Of a stretch of 64,000 bases of DNA, positions 1 through 12,559 are shown in pieces. Both the position numbers and the translations under genes were made by a program. Numbering within the stretch: the stretch's first letter is position 1; every line of letters starts with the position of its first letter. The stretch comes from Phlegmacium glaucopus (Eukaryota; Basidiomycota; Agaricomycetes; Agaricales; Cortinariaceae), in contig MU130016.1 of assembly GCA_015039465.1 (NCBI GenBank), positions 1 to 64,000 on the forward strand, in the 5' to 3' direction. The notes under the pieces are model-generated. The model searched no databases and was not told the DNA's origin. It saw only the letters and a program-made list of their open reading frames with translations.

Positions 1-1
1 G

Positions 2-106
2 GTCTACTAGTCTTCTAATAGTTTGTATATGTCATGAAAGTTTTGGCCATTGATTAGATTCCGTCTACTAGTCTTCTAATACTTTGTATATGTCATGAAA
101 GTTTGG
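2..106. repeat. Direct repeat of about 45 bp
   Basis: Two nearly identical stretches at about 2-47 and 62-106 share the core GTCTACTAGTCTTCTAATA followed by TTTGTATATGTCATGAAAG, 60 bp apart. They lie just beyond the 3' end of the hAT transposase coding sequence on the minus strand, so they may belong to the element's subterminal region. No function is assigned. Confidence 0.5.
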
Positions 107-1314
107 CAACTCAACTACATTTGGACTACTTTTCTTGTAATAGCTTGTATGTGCCCCAAATTTATTGCCACCTATTTGCATTCTGTTGGCGTGTCATTTA
201 TTCTATTACATCTTACTATAATTATCTTATGTCTTTGTAGACTGGTCACTTTCTCGGCGCTGTGCTTACATTCCCTTGTATGTATGCACCAGAATTTCGG
301 GTCCATTATACGGTCTACATTGGCTTATATGTAACGTGATCTTTTGCTGATGTAAGTCGAGCAACATTGATACCGGAACTCCATTTATTTGAAAATGAAT
401 GGTTACAGCAACATAGGCTTTGTGATTGGGCGAAGTCCACGCATCAGTCACAAAGCTGAGAGTACCATTGTGCTCCTGAGTTCTGGTAAGATCCTCTTCA
501 CATTTTTTGTATTACATCAAATTGATTACATACCTGAAGCATCTTTGCAATTCACTGGCGACACCTAACAAATACCTGCTTGACGTCTCGTGAGACGGTT
601 ACCAGTGATGGGATGTAATACTCTGGCCGCCTAGTTTTCATCAACGACTGGAAGCCCCGATCCTTAACGATATTGAATGGCTGCATGTTTTCGGCGACCC
701 AGCGCACAATCTCTGCTCTACAGAGTCAGGTTAGTTAGATAATTGATCAGTTATCAACACAGAGACAGACTTTGACTCGGTTTTGGTGTGCTGCCGATGT
801 GAGTATGTCACTGCACTTTTACCGTTCGCAACACGCTCAAACATTGCTGTCAGCGATATGTCTTTCATCGCAGATTTTGCCACTACCTCGCGCGCTAATT
901 TATTATCCTTTGTAGCATTGACCGCCTTCACAACATCCTCACCCCAGCAAATCTTGGTGTGTTTTCGAAGATTGCTAGTAGATGATGCATCACGTTTATC
1001 CACAAAGTGATTGACACATCTTGGGTTCCTTCCCTTCCCTTTACAGGATTTTGCAATACAAGAGAAGACGTGGCAATGTCGTCCCTTGATAATTTCAATG
1101 GTTGGATCTGCATCGAATAATGCGTAAATAGGTGCATTCCAACCAAGTTGAAGCCATTCTAGTATAACAAAATTAACGGTGTGATTTTCAATTTAATAGT
1201 TGACTTACTCAATTCTGCCTCCGCACTCTCAACAGGTGATTCAACAATCTCATCATCACTGCCATCCTCTTGGTCCTCATCGTCATCTGCATCAGATTCA
1301 AGGACAGTTTCAGT

Positions 1315-1860
1315 AGGTTTTTTGACTTTTTTGGATCTTGTAGGCTTACTACTGGTTACTTCATCGTCGTCAGTATCAGATTCAAGGATATGCCTCGGAT
1401 TATTTGGGAAAACACAACGAGGGGCTGCATCAACATCAGGAACGTCCTCTATGGATGGTTGGCGGTCGCGTTTTTTGCTACTGGTGGCCGTTTTGGTAGG
1501 TTTTGTGATTTTTTTGTATATTGTAGGGTTACTAATGGTTACTTCATCGTCGTCAGCATCAGATTCGAGGATATGCCTGGGATTATTTGGGAAAACACGA
1601 CGAGGGGCTGCATTGACATCAGGAATGTCCTCTATGGATGGTTGGCGGTCGTGTTTTTTGCTACTGGTGGCCGTTTTGGTAGGTTTTGTGATTTTTTTGG
1701 ATATTGTAGGGTTACTAATGGTTACTTCATCGTCGTCAGCGTCAGATTCGAGGATATGCCTTGGATTATTTGGGAAAACACGACGAGGGGCTGCATCAAC
1801 ATCAGGAACGTCCTCTATGGATGGTTGGTGGTCAGGCCATTTGCTACCGGTGGCCGTTTT
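1315..1860 (-). repeat. Three tandem 180-bp coding repeats in the hAT transposase linker
   Basis: Three successive copies with a 180-bp period (starting near 1318, 1498 and 1678) each encode about 60 residues on the minus strand, with the recurring segments AAPRRVFPNNPRHILESDAD and DDDEVTISNPT. The period is a multiple of three, so the frame is kept. The hAT insertion at 1894 sits at the edge of this array. Confidence 0.85.
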
Positions 1861-1893
1861 AGTAGGTTTTGTGGTTATTTTGGATATTGTAGG

Positions 1894-3081
1894 TAGGGAT
1901 GCCGAAGTTCAGTTCTGAACCGGTCCAGAGAACCAGAACCAGCTGAACCGAACCGCGGTTCTGGTTCGGTTCTGGTTCTGGTTCACCCCCAGCCATCTGG
2001 TTCTGGTTCTGGTTCTGGATTGGCCAGAAATCTGAGAACCAGTTCTGAACCGGTTCAAACCAGTTCAAACCAGTTCTGAACCACTTTATCCCAAGGCAAA
2101 TACTTAAGTAAGATATCTACTTATTTGCATGTTAAATGACACACTACCTGTATCTATAATGAAAATATTTATTCAAGTCACCAACACTATATATTTCCAA
2201 TCAGAAGTACATCATTCTTTGGTCTGGCATAGTACATAATCAATAACATGTCTCATTTACTTTATAACTTCAAGTTTACCATGTTATTAATATACTCATA
2301 TTGCAAGAATACAATTTATAGTTGTCACCTAGCAGAGGATCCAAAGAGGAAAGGATAAGGATCCCTGCTAAAGTGAGGGGGGATTTAAATACTAATATAA
2401 AGATAATGGAGTTATGGAAAATAAATAATCAAATAGTGTCATGTGAAAATAATAAAATGATAAGTGGTACAATACCAGAATAAATGAAAAATGACAAGTT
2501 TGTATTTCATTATTAATATTATTAGGTTTACCTTTCACTGATTTATCTGGAATAAGAGGTAACCAATTTAGACCTTTTATAAAAAATGATTTAGAGTTTG
2601 GGCTGACTCAGGTGAAAGTTGGGGCCAAATGAAAATGAAGAGTAGAAATGAGAGGGGAACTAAGTTTGTTGGTGAGGTGGAATTTACAGTTTTGGAATTA
2701 GGTTTGGGCTTGGGTGTGAAGCTCATTGGGTCTGGGTGTTCATGTGAAAGACTAAAAGTCAGGAGTTAGACTGATTGGATGGAAAACTGAGTGTTACCTA
2801 ACAATAGTATTTTTTCTTTTCATGTTTGCTATTAGTGATGTCATGGTTATAACACCAATACTACAAACTTCTGGCCTCAACTTTTAAGATATATTTACAA
2901 ATAAGGTGTAATTTTAGAAAATAAAACTTAAAATGAAAAATTCTTGTCTAATTGGTGATATCCTAACAAAAGTCTATTTTTAACTGGTTCTGGTTCTGGT
3001 TCTAGTTTTCCTAAGTGCTTCTGGTTCTGGTTCTGAGAAAATGGGTCCCGAACTGAACCGAACTGAACTTTGGCATCCCTA
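1894..3081. mobile_element. Non-autonomous hAT element (MITE-like), 1188 bp, with 8-bp TSD
   Basis: The left end begins TAGGGATGCCGAAGTTCAG and the right end finishes CTGAACTTTGGCATCCCTA, an imperfect terminal inverted repeat. The flanking 8 bp ATTGTAGG occurs at 1886-1893 and again at 3082-3089, a perfect target-site duplication. An 8-bp TSD with a YAGGG-type terminus is the hallmark of hAT elements. Subterminal regions carry many GGTTCTGGTTCTGG / GAACCAGAACC repeats. No transposase reading frame is seen inside, so it must be mobilised in trans. A homologous copy lies at 34527-36305. Confidence 0.9.
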
Positions 3082-3438
3082 ATTGTAGGTTTACTGATGG
3101 TTGAAAGTCTTGCCCTTTTTTTTGCAGCTTGAGCAGCAATGCGTTGGGCCTCTGCATTATCAGGGTCGGTCAATGTAAATGCCTGCTTGCGCTTGCGGCT
3201 TCCATTGACTGTTCCATCAGGGTTAGGTTCTTGATTACCGTTGTCGGTTACGAGAGGTATGGATGATGACATTGGGTTGAGATGACCAACTTGTTGGGTA
3301 CTTATTTCTTTTTTCAGAGTACTCTTTCTTTTTTCATCGTAGTATTTTACCTGTACAGTACCACACATGCCGTCTGATTGCCGTACTGCCCTTAAACTTA
3401 CCCTACATACCCGTGTACCCGTCTCGCGGGTCCAGGTC

Positions 3439-3523
3439 TGTCAGGGGTACAAGATATTGTACCCGTACCCATACCCGAACATACCCTTAGTACTTACCCA
3501 GCGGGTTTTATAAACCCCTGACA
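3439..3523. repeat. Short inverted-repeat element (85 bp)
   Basis: TGTCAGGGGT at the left and ACCCCTGACA at the right form 10-bp inverted ends around a GTACCC-rich interior. It resembles a very small MITE. No target-site duplication is evident. The rest of 3369-3856 holds no gene that I can support. Confidence 0.35.
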
Positions 3524-4287
3524 ATCTCTATTTCTACATAGAGATGTCAAAAAGTCATATTTCATGCTAAGTGACGTACTGAGGTTTATACTACAATTTC
3601 ATGCTTTCATTATGTTCTCCTTCCCATGTCAGTGACAACACCCTTCTTTGAAACCAATTTTAAGACAATGGATTGAGTAGATATTGTTTTTATTTGAAGT
3701 TGCCAAATGCCAAAATGGTTTTAAAGTCCCCCATACAAGGCATTTTGATCCACTTTTTCAAAAATTATTTTGTATATTTATTTTCCAGAAGTGTGTATGC
3801 AAAAATTTGAGGCCAGAGATGCCTAGAAACTACAAAAAATTAATGTTCCCATTATGCAAAGTCACCTTTTTTCTTTTTTTTTTTTTTTTAATCACGTTTA
3901 TTGTGCTGGGAGGACTAAGTCCTCATGGTACACATTACATGCGAACAGGTAGTTAATTCGAGTAGCATAAAATAAAGTGTGTGTTAAGTCAACATGTATC
4001 TAAGACTACGAGAGCCATAGAATGCCCACCCCCCCACTGACTAGGCAGCGGAGTAAAAGTGAGCTGGTGTATCCTCCACCATGTTAGACTATGCTCCCCT
4101 ATTAAGAACCTGAGAGAAAAGAAATGGAATGTTATGACGAGTAGGGGGTGACAGGCGACAGGGTCTGCTAAGCGGAGTATAGGGTAAAAAGAGGAAAGGA
4201 GGGCGTCACGAGGACAGCTCTGGGTCAGTAGCAGTAGGTGCGGATGGCAGGAAAGAGTAGGGCGTGGTGGCATTAGCTTGTGAGTAT

Positions 4288-7200
4288 TTAGCGTATGGTG
4301 TTGAGGTGAGTGGTATGGGCAGAGTTAGTATGGCGGGCTGAGTGGGCTTGGGTTTTAAAGCGTTTGGTGGCATGGATGAAATTGAGGAGGGGTTTGATGG
4401 CAGTACGATTGGTCAGGAGGAAGGCGAGGGAGTCGGCTTGGCGTTTGAGCTTTTGTCTAAGGAAGTGGCATTCGTGTTGGTAATGCGGGCATTGGAGTAG
4501 GTAGTGGCGGACTGTTTTGACGGTCAGACCTTGGCAGTGGGGGCAGGAGGGGGATTCAGAGCGGCGGATGCGGAAAAGGTGGTGATTCAAAGGAGAGTGG
4601 CCTGTTCGGAGTTGTGTGATGATGGCAGATTGCCGTCGGTCCAGGGGATCTATAAGTTTTAAGAAAGTATTAGAAGGAAGGGATCTATCTAGAAGTTTGA
4701 GTAACAGGTAGTGGGACGAAGATTTCCAGTGTGTCTTCCATTGCTTCCGGATTGAGGAAAGATTTGCTTGGCGTAGTGCTGCGATACTGTATGGGAGGGG
4801 TTTATTTCGGAGGAAAGTAGGTAGGAGGTGTTGAGGGCTTGAGGAACCTTGGGCAGCTTGTTTGGCCAGCTCATCAGCTCGTTCATTCGGGTAGAAGTCG
4901 GCGTGTCCCGGCGTCCAGTGAATCTGGAGGTCAATGACGTCTCTCGTGGGGCCGGTCAATGTGTCCTGGGTGACGGAGCTTGTGTTGTTTAGCGTGGAGT
5001 TGCTCAGCAGCTTTGTGGATGTGATCTAAGTGTTGAATTTTGACGGTTTACAGTACTAGACTTGTCAGAACACTTAAATAGGTGTCTAGACGAGGGCGGG
5101 GATATGCGATAGTATTAGTGTAAACCGATGAGGAGTCCCCTCCTCAATCGATATCTACTTATACTAAATACAAACGTGGCTGTACAGTGATAACTATCTA
5201 CCTGTTGCTATGAGTGATTACCGCTATTGGTCAATATCCTGCTTATGCCATTATGATGCAATATGGCGCGACTAGCACGTACACTAAATATTCCAACACT
5301 AAGAGGTAATGCCCTGGATGGGGTTTCTGGTTAGTAAGCGCTAGAATGGATGCTTGGTTGTCAGTTCCAATGACGGTATAGGAGCGAAGTCGAAAGCGGA
5401 GAGATGTTAGTAGGTGTACGGCTAGCGAGAGCCCTACCAGTTCCCCTTCATAGATGGTGTGTTTAGTTGCTGGTCCCAGATGAAATCGGAGGGATCCTTT
5501 TTCGACCTTATTGATGTACATGACGGCGGCTGCACCAGTGCCTTTTTCAAAGCCCGACCCATCGCAGTACACGGAAACTTGGGTGTTGTGGTGTTCGGCT
5601 GCTGCTGTCAAGGCTTCTGGTTTACTGTTTGGAATGGAGGTGCTAAAGGAGGGGATGTAGTTGGGATGACGACGGACAGGAGATATTGGTTCAATCCGGG
5701 AGGGGTCGACCTTGGTGATGAAAAAGAGGGTATGGAGTGGGGATCTGTGTTTCTTAACATAGCGTTTGGCAGCCTTACGGGACAATGAGTAGAGAGGGTG
5801 GGAAGGAGGGAGGGAGGCGATTCGGGTGGCTGCTCGGTAAAGCACTTTCTTAAAGAGTAGGTCTACGGGGAGGAGGTTAGCGTGAGCGTCTAGGACATCG
5901 CCCGCTGTTGAGCTAAGTGACCCTGTAATTGTTTTGGCCATGAGTCGTTGAACGGAAGCAAGCTTCCTGGTGATAGACACAGAGCCTAATTGCCGACGTC
6001 CCGAGGGAGAGGGGTGAAGTCCTGAGTACCAGATATCGGCCGCGTAGGTGAAGGCTGGGATTGCGACTGTATTGTAAAGTTGACGAATGCGACTTGGGGG
6101 CATACCCCCTGAGACTTTGGAAAGACAGGCAACCTGGTGGGACCACCAGGTAGCGTTAGCAATTACTTTCTGATGGTGCGCGGCCCATCGTAGTTTCGGG
6201 TCTATGATAACACCAAGGTATTTGTAAGCGTCGACTGTGTTAACGTCCTGGCTTGTAGTTGATCCGTTAGGGTTGTTCCTAGTGAGTTTAAGGTTAGCAG
6301 GGATATCATTGTGGTTAGAGCGGGGAAAGTTCATCAGCGCAAGCTTGGAGAGCTCAAAGGGGGAGTTATGTGTGGAAGACCACTCAAAGCCCCCCCCAGG
6401 TCGTTCCATCATATCCTTGATGATGTCGTGAGCACCCTGGAGCGTGTCGCTGACAGCTAGAAACATTGTATCGTCTACGAATCCAATAGAGTGTTCATTC
6501 TTGTGTTTAGCCGTACGGATCAAGGGGGCGTTGTAGAACGCGTAATAGACCATGGATAAGGGGCAACCTTGGGTGGCACCGTTGGTGATGATAATGGGGT
6601 CTGAGACCGTGTCGTCGAAGTGCAGGTAGGTTTTCCTGTTGGTTAGCATGTTCTCGGTTAGACGTACAAAGCAGGTTGGGACCCTGAGGCTCTTCATGTT
6701 GTGGATAAGCCTTTCTTTTACGGTGTTCGGGAAGGCACCCTGTACGTCGAGGAATAGGGCAACTGCAACTTTACCTTGACGCCAAGCGTCCTTGACGGTG
6801 TGGGTAAGCAGGTGGATAGCATCTGTTGTATTGCGTCCGGGGCGACCGCCAAATTGACCTGGTGGAAGCATAGAGTGTTTTTCAGCTAGAAAGGAGAGGT
6901 CAGCAGCGACAAGGGTGGAAAGAAGTTTGCCGATGGTGTCGAGTAGGCCTATAGGTCGGTAGGCTTTGGCTACGTCGTAGGTGGGCTTCCCAGGCTTGCG
7001 AAGCACTAAGGTCTTGGAAGTGAGCCATCTGTCGTGATAGACATTGAGCTCGAAGACGGCTCTGTAGATGAAGAAGAGATGGTCGATCAGTACGTCCATA
7101 GATTTGGTAAGAACTATGTTTGGGATGCCGTCGGGGCCGGGGGCCTTGAAGGGTTTGAGGCGGTTGGCGGTCTCCCTGATGCGACGTCTAGAGAAAAACT

Positions 7201-7590
7201 TAATGCTTGGGAGGGGTGCTGGGTAATCGGTGTCGTTGGGTAGTGGGGTGGGTGTGGGAGGGGGGGGGAAGAAAGATTGTGAGAGGGCGTTGATCTTCTC
7301 GGCATTCGACGAGGCAAGGGCTGGGCCATGGGCAGTAGAGACTTTGAGTGTAGGAACACGAGTACTAGAGTAATCGGTAGGTTCATTAGTAATGTATTTG
7401 TTAGCGGTGTAAATTTGCTGGGGGGAAATGTTTTCCAGCCAGTCAAGCCAATGGGCTTTCGCTGCTGATTCAATGGCGGCAGCAAATTCTTTGGTTACCT
7501 TCTTATGTTCGGCTATGGCTGGGTGATTAATGATGTCGCGGAACTTGTATGCCTCGTTGCTGAGTTTGTTCTTCCTTTTCTTGAGGGCAG
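4288..7590 (-). pseudogene. LINE ORF2: reverse transcriptase - RNase H - zinc knuckle (broken)
   Basis: The open stretch 7590-5243 has no start codon because the element is 5'-truncated. In order it shows the RT N-terminal motif KPFKAPGPDGIPN, AYRPIGLLDTIGKLL, the QFGGRPGRNT region, the first catalytic Asp in ALFLDVQGAFPNTV, GATQGCPLS, and the active-site box SIGFVDDTMFL (Y/F-x-DD). RNase H follows (VSVYCDGSG, IYEGELVGLSLA, IGTDNQAS), interrupted by the LTR insertion. The tail continues at 4959-4288 in another frame with the RNase H motif IHWTPGHADFYPNERADELA and a knuckle CPHC ... H ... C. The order RT-RNH-knuckle fits fungal Tad/I-like LINEs. The LTR and a frameshift make it non-functional. 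Confidence 0.85.
5031..5298. mobile_element. Solo LTR (268 bp) inside the LINE, 5-bp TSD
   Basis: The insertion begins TGTTGAATTTTGACGG and ends CTAAATATTCCAACA, giving TG...CA ends with a short TGTTG/CAACA inverted repeat. It is flanked by the 5-bp direct repeat CTAAG at 5026-5030 and 5299-5303. Removing it restores continuity of the LINE RNase H reading (HYLL followed by DHIHKAA on the minus strand). The 5-bp duplication and length identify a solo LTR of a Gypsy/Copia-type element; its orientation is not determined. Confidence 0.88.
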
Positions 7591-7690
7591 TGAGACAAAG
7601 TCACCTTGCAAATGCTTTGTTCCTGTTTGGTATCAATGACACCGGACATTGAAGTGTCATTGTAACTTACCATCGTCGTCGGCTTTCAGG

Positions 7691-10600
7691 ATGAATGTAA
7701 GTTGTTCTAGCCCTGAATCCATCCTAGAACTTATCTGACTCTATTTAGCATCTCATCAGGACTCTCACAGAGAGCCAGGTCAAGCCAACAGTCGACCTCA
7801 GGCTACTATTAACGACCGTAAAGGAGGGTCGGGTAAGTTTAAAGCCACCGTGACCCTTGACTTTGGCGTCTGATAATTGCCTAGCGACTGAAGGATGATG
7901 CGAAGGATACAAAGGACGCGAAGGATTCGAAGGACTCGAAGCTCTCAGACCCGTTCTATGACTCCTTGGAAGGATTACTGTCGGATTTGAGGGCAGTCAC
8001 CGTTGTATGTCGAGCCACTCCCTTTCACTTAAATCTCTAATTGGATTTCGAATATAGGATAATCGGGATGCTGATGCATTTCTCAAACCTGTATCCAAGG
8101 CGGAAGTACCAGACTACTACGAAGGTGACTTGTGTTTCTGTTAATCTAGGCTCTCTCTTGTGCTGAAGAGCGATACAGTTATAGCCAACCCAATGGATTT
8201 CCAGACAATGCAGAGGAAGGTCAAACAGAAGACGTACAAATCGAAACGCGAATTCAAGGATGATTTGGAATTGATTTGGAGTAACTGCTATACATATAAC
8301 GCCTCTGAGGTATGACAAACTTGCTTATCCCTTTCTCTGTTCTCCCTGACCCTGTTTCCCAGAATCATCCGCTGCGGCAATGTGTAAAACGACTGCAAGC
8401 CAAAGCAGAAACGCTGCTCAAGTACATCACGGATCGCAAGGACCGCTTGGACCCTACCATTCCATCTGGCCTACCCTCCCCTACTGGCATCGCCCGTCCG
8501 AGAATAAACGGGAGCAACGGTTATTTAGGCAGTCATTCTTCCCATACTCGCTCTCCTTCTTTCACCATTGGCTCTAAATCATCCACGCCTACATCTTCTA
8601 CATTCTACAAATCCTCCGTTCCAATTCATCTGAGACGCCCCCCTCGTGATGCTCAATTTTCCGACACACCAGCACTCATTCGTACTGGCGAAGGAATGGT
8701 GACGTTCTTGGACTTTGACCGGCAGATCGGTTCACCTAATCCAAGGAAAGACTTGGCGCATAAGCTGAGGGATCTCGCTCCTATTGTGGATTATGAAGAC
8801 GAATCCCCCGATGTTCATACCCCGGATGATTCTGCCATGATCGTGGATGGTGCGAGTGGCGATAAACGAAAGATGTAATATACCTTTCATCAGACGATTG
8901 GAAAACCTCAGAACTACGCTTACATTCACATGTTATCTCTTGTAGGAATGGTTTTATTGACCAACGACCTCGGAAACGGACCAGATATACCACTCAATAC
9001 CCAACGCCATTACTTGATGAAAAAGACGATCTCTCCCAACTTTGGTGGAGTGCGGTGCAATCCGACTCGCTTTTAGCCAATGGTCTTCCAGGCATTCCTT
9101 TCGGTCCATCTTCATCTTCTTTCTCCCGTGGTTCTTCCTCATCCAAGCTACACCTATCCCCAACTAAACCCAAACGACGAAAACCGTCTAAACAACAACA
9201 ACAACCAGCCAATCCCAAGTCGCTTCTTTCAATGATGAATAACAATATTATGACGATGCGACGTGTGCGTCATACCCATGCCAAGTTTACTGCTCTTAAT
9301 GCTAGTACTGCTCCGCCAGAGGAGGAGGAGCAAGGTGGGGAAGGTGGCGGTGGTGGTGGCGTATACGGCTCCGCTGCAATTGGTGGGACAGCGACTCGGG
9401 CGGGTATGCCTAGCGCGGCCGGCTTTGTTGGGAATAATTTCGGACTAGGCGAGGATGACAGTCTGGCTGACAAGATTGATGAAGAACCGTGGACAACTGG
9501 AAGAGGGAAAAAGGGCAAAGCGAAGAACATTGACGGAGTGGAGATAGGAGAAGCCAATGCTACGGATTGTTTGCATTGGGCTGGAAATAAGATTCTGGAA
9601 CATGCTGGATTTCAAGGTATGCTTGGTTAGTCAAACTCAGGAAGAAATCTCTTTACTATAACTTTTTGGCAGCTACATCGAAAGTGGCTCTTGGCGTGCT
9701 GGCTGCTGTCACATCTGAATATTTGCTCAATGTGGGGAGGACAATCCGATTTCTTTCTGACAAATTTGGGAAAACAATGACTCCTGAGGTCAGTATACCA
9801 TCCTGTAAGATGGTCGGTTATGTTTTGGTCAATATGGGGTGCTGACGTATGCTATAGGAAATTATACTGCATACCCTATTCGAGAGTGGTTCTTCTAAAG
9901 TCCAAGATCTAGAACGATATATTTCTGATGATATCGAACGATATGGTTCGAGGTTAGGCGAACTGGAGAAGAAGATTGTTGGGGCTTATCGAGAAACGGT
10001 GTGTTCTTTTCATACAGAAAGCAAATTTTATTTTGTCAGCTCAAGATTCATATTTGCAGGCTGCTGGTGAACTCCTGGAAGACGAAGGTCTATTTGAAGA
10101 GGAAGACGAAGATGAAACGGGCGCTTTGGCCATGTACGTCGGCTTGTCAAATTACTTCCTACGTTGACCCGCTAATAGGCTTTTCTTTGCGCAGTGGCGA
10201 CTTCGCCGACGTTCTTGGAGAGGATTACTTGGGTCTACGTGCGTTGGGTATCGCGGCCGAATTCGGGCTGTCGAATCTCAGCATTCCGAAGAAATTACTC
10301 AAAGGGAAGAAAGGACAAAACAAGCCCACAGCGTTCGTGGTTTTCTTTCCTAGATTAACAATGAGACTCATCCTTTCCATTAGCGCGAAACCTTCGGAAC
10401 CCCCTTTGCCTTATCCTCCACCTCCGCCATTTATACCGCTTACAGCAGCCGATGTCGACGATCAGATTGGGCTGCTCAAACCATATTATCACAATCGGAT
10501 TACTTTACTCGCCGCATCTCTAGCTCCTCCCATGGCAGTTGCACCTGCACCCCTACCTGGCCCAGTGCTCGGCAATGGTATCGGACCCTCACCTCTCTCT

Positions 10601-11023
10601 GTTTATCCATCAGCACCACCACCACCTATGCTCCCGCCTGGTAATTACTCAGCCAGCCATAGTAATCTTCCCCCCAATCCTCTGCCGCCGCCGCCACCTC
10701 CCCCTGATCTAATATTGCCGGATGATACTCCTAGAGCTAGTCAACTTAAGATGGGTCCAATTGGTCAGATTATAAAAAGTAGTGGGACAGGTGGGGGCAC
10801 GAAGAAGAAAGGCAAAGTGGTTGTGGAAGGGGTTGGAGGCGCAGCTGTTAATGCGGTTGCTGCACCTGGAGATTCTACAGTCCCAGTGGCAGTTAGTATG
10901 TCTGGTGTGCGCTTGACTGATGCTGGAGTCCAGAAGAAGAAGAAGGCTGCTACGGGTGTCGGGACTGGGAATGGTCGGAAGAAGAATGGTCCTCCACCAG
11001 AGCCTACGATGGTTATGGGATGA
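7691..11023 (+). CDS. SPT7: SAGA complex subunit Spt7 (bromodomain + histone fold)
   Basis: My 12-exon model sums to 2694 nt (897 aa) with no frame conflict. Exons: 7691-7696, 7749-7832, 7885-8004, 8058-8124, 8185-8309, 8363-8874, 8946-9616, 9673-9788, 9858-9998, 10060-10133, 10195-10332, 10384-11023. The first coding exon is only ATG-AAT. A bromodomain lies at about residues 55-145 (VPDYYEANPMDF ... WSNCYTYN, with the acetyl-lysine-binding Asn in TYN). A Bromo_TP-type histone fold lies at about 510-610 (HWAGNKILEHAGFQATSKVA), and DQIGLLKPYYHNRI is in the last exon. This order is the known Spt7 layout. Spt7 scaffolds SAGA, a nuclear histone acetyltransferase coactivator; its histone fold pairs with Taf10. 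The long Pro/Gly-rich C-terminus is low complexity. The LINE insertion lies immediately upstream and may affect its promoter. Confidence 0.9.
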
Positions 11024-11163
11024 CTTGCAGTATTCTGAGACTCTTGTCTTGTATTATTTATGTCAGTAGCACGGTAATAGCCGATGTCACCCATTCAAGT
11101 TCAATCCGATTCCAAATCACTTTCACCGCATTTTGCTTTCTTTTACAACAACCAAACACCCAT

Positions 11164-12528
<1,365 letters not shown>

Positions 12529-12532
12529 AACT

Positions 12533-12559
12533 ATGATGATGATGATGATGATGATGATG
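12533..12559. repeat. (ATG)9 microsatellite
   Basis: Nine uninterrupted ATG units directly after the stop codon of the penta-EF-hand gene, in its 3' UTR. Confidence 0.95.

Larger units (their letters stand above)
266..3272 (-). pseudogene. hAT-family transposase gene, interrupted by another hAT element
   Basis: Read on the minus strand. The N-terminus starts at ATG 3272-3270 with a basic Arg/Lys-rich segment (RKRKQAFTLTDPDNAEAQ). An acidic, lysine-rich linker made of three 60-residue repeats follows. Next is a BED-type zinc-finger-like region (HCHVFSCIAKSC ... CVNHFVDKRDASSTSNLRKH at about 1110-950), then RWVAENMQPFNIVKDRGFQS at about 705-645, and FVTDAWTSPNHKAYVAVTIHF at about 450-390. The zinc finger plus the 'W-T-S' catalytic-core region is typical of basidiomycete hAT transposases. 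Introns separate some of these blocks. The coding sequence is split by a 1.19 kb insertion at 1894-3081 and its C-terminal half, including the dimerisation region, lies outside the window or is missing. It is probably dead. The family call is firm; exon borders are approximate. Confidence 0.75.
3869..7595 (-). mobile_element. 5'-truncated LINE (non-LTR retrotransposon) with 12-bp TSD
   Basis: On the minus strand the element ends in a run of A (T run 3869-3889 on +), preceded by an AATAAA-like stretch. The 12 bp CAAAGTCACCTT occurs at 3857-3868 and 7596-7607, a target-site duplication typical of target-primed reverse transcription. The 5' end is truncated at about 7595, inside the region before the reverse transcriptase. 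It encodes reverse transcriptase, RNase H and a C-terminal CCHC-like knuckle. It is interrupted by a solo LTR at 5031-5298 and shows at least one further frameshift near 4960-5020. The truncated end lies only about 95 bp upstream of the SPT7 start codon. Confidence 0.9.

Noticed and set aside
1181..1918. Plus-strand 245-aa open frame
   Set aside because: It is the antisense of the 180-bp acidic repeats of the hAT transposase on the minus strand.
9270..9557. Minus-strand Pro-rich frame
   Set aside because: Antisense of the SPT7 exon at 8946-9616, whose frame is supported by the whole gene model.
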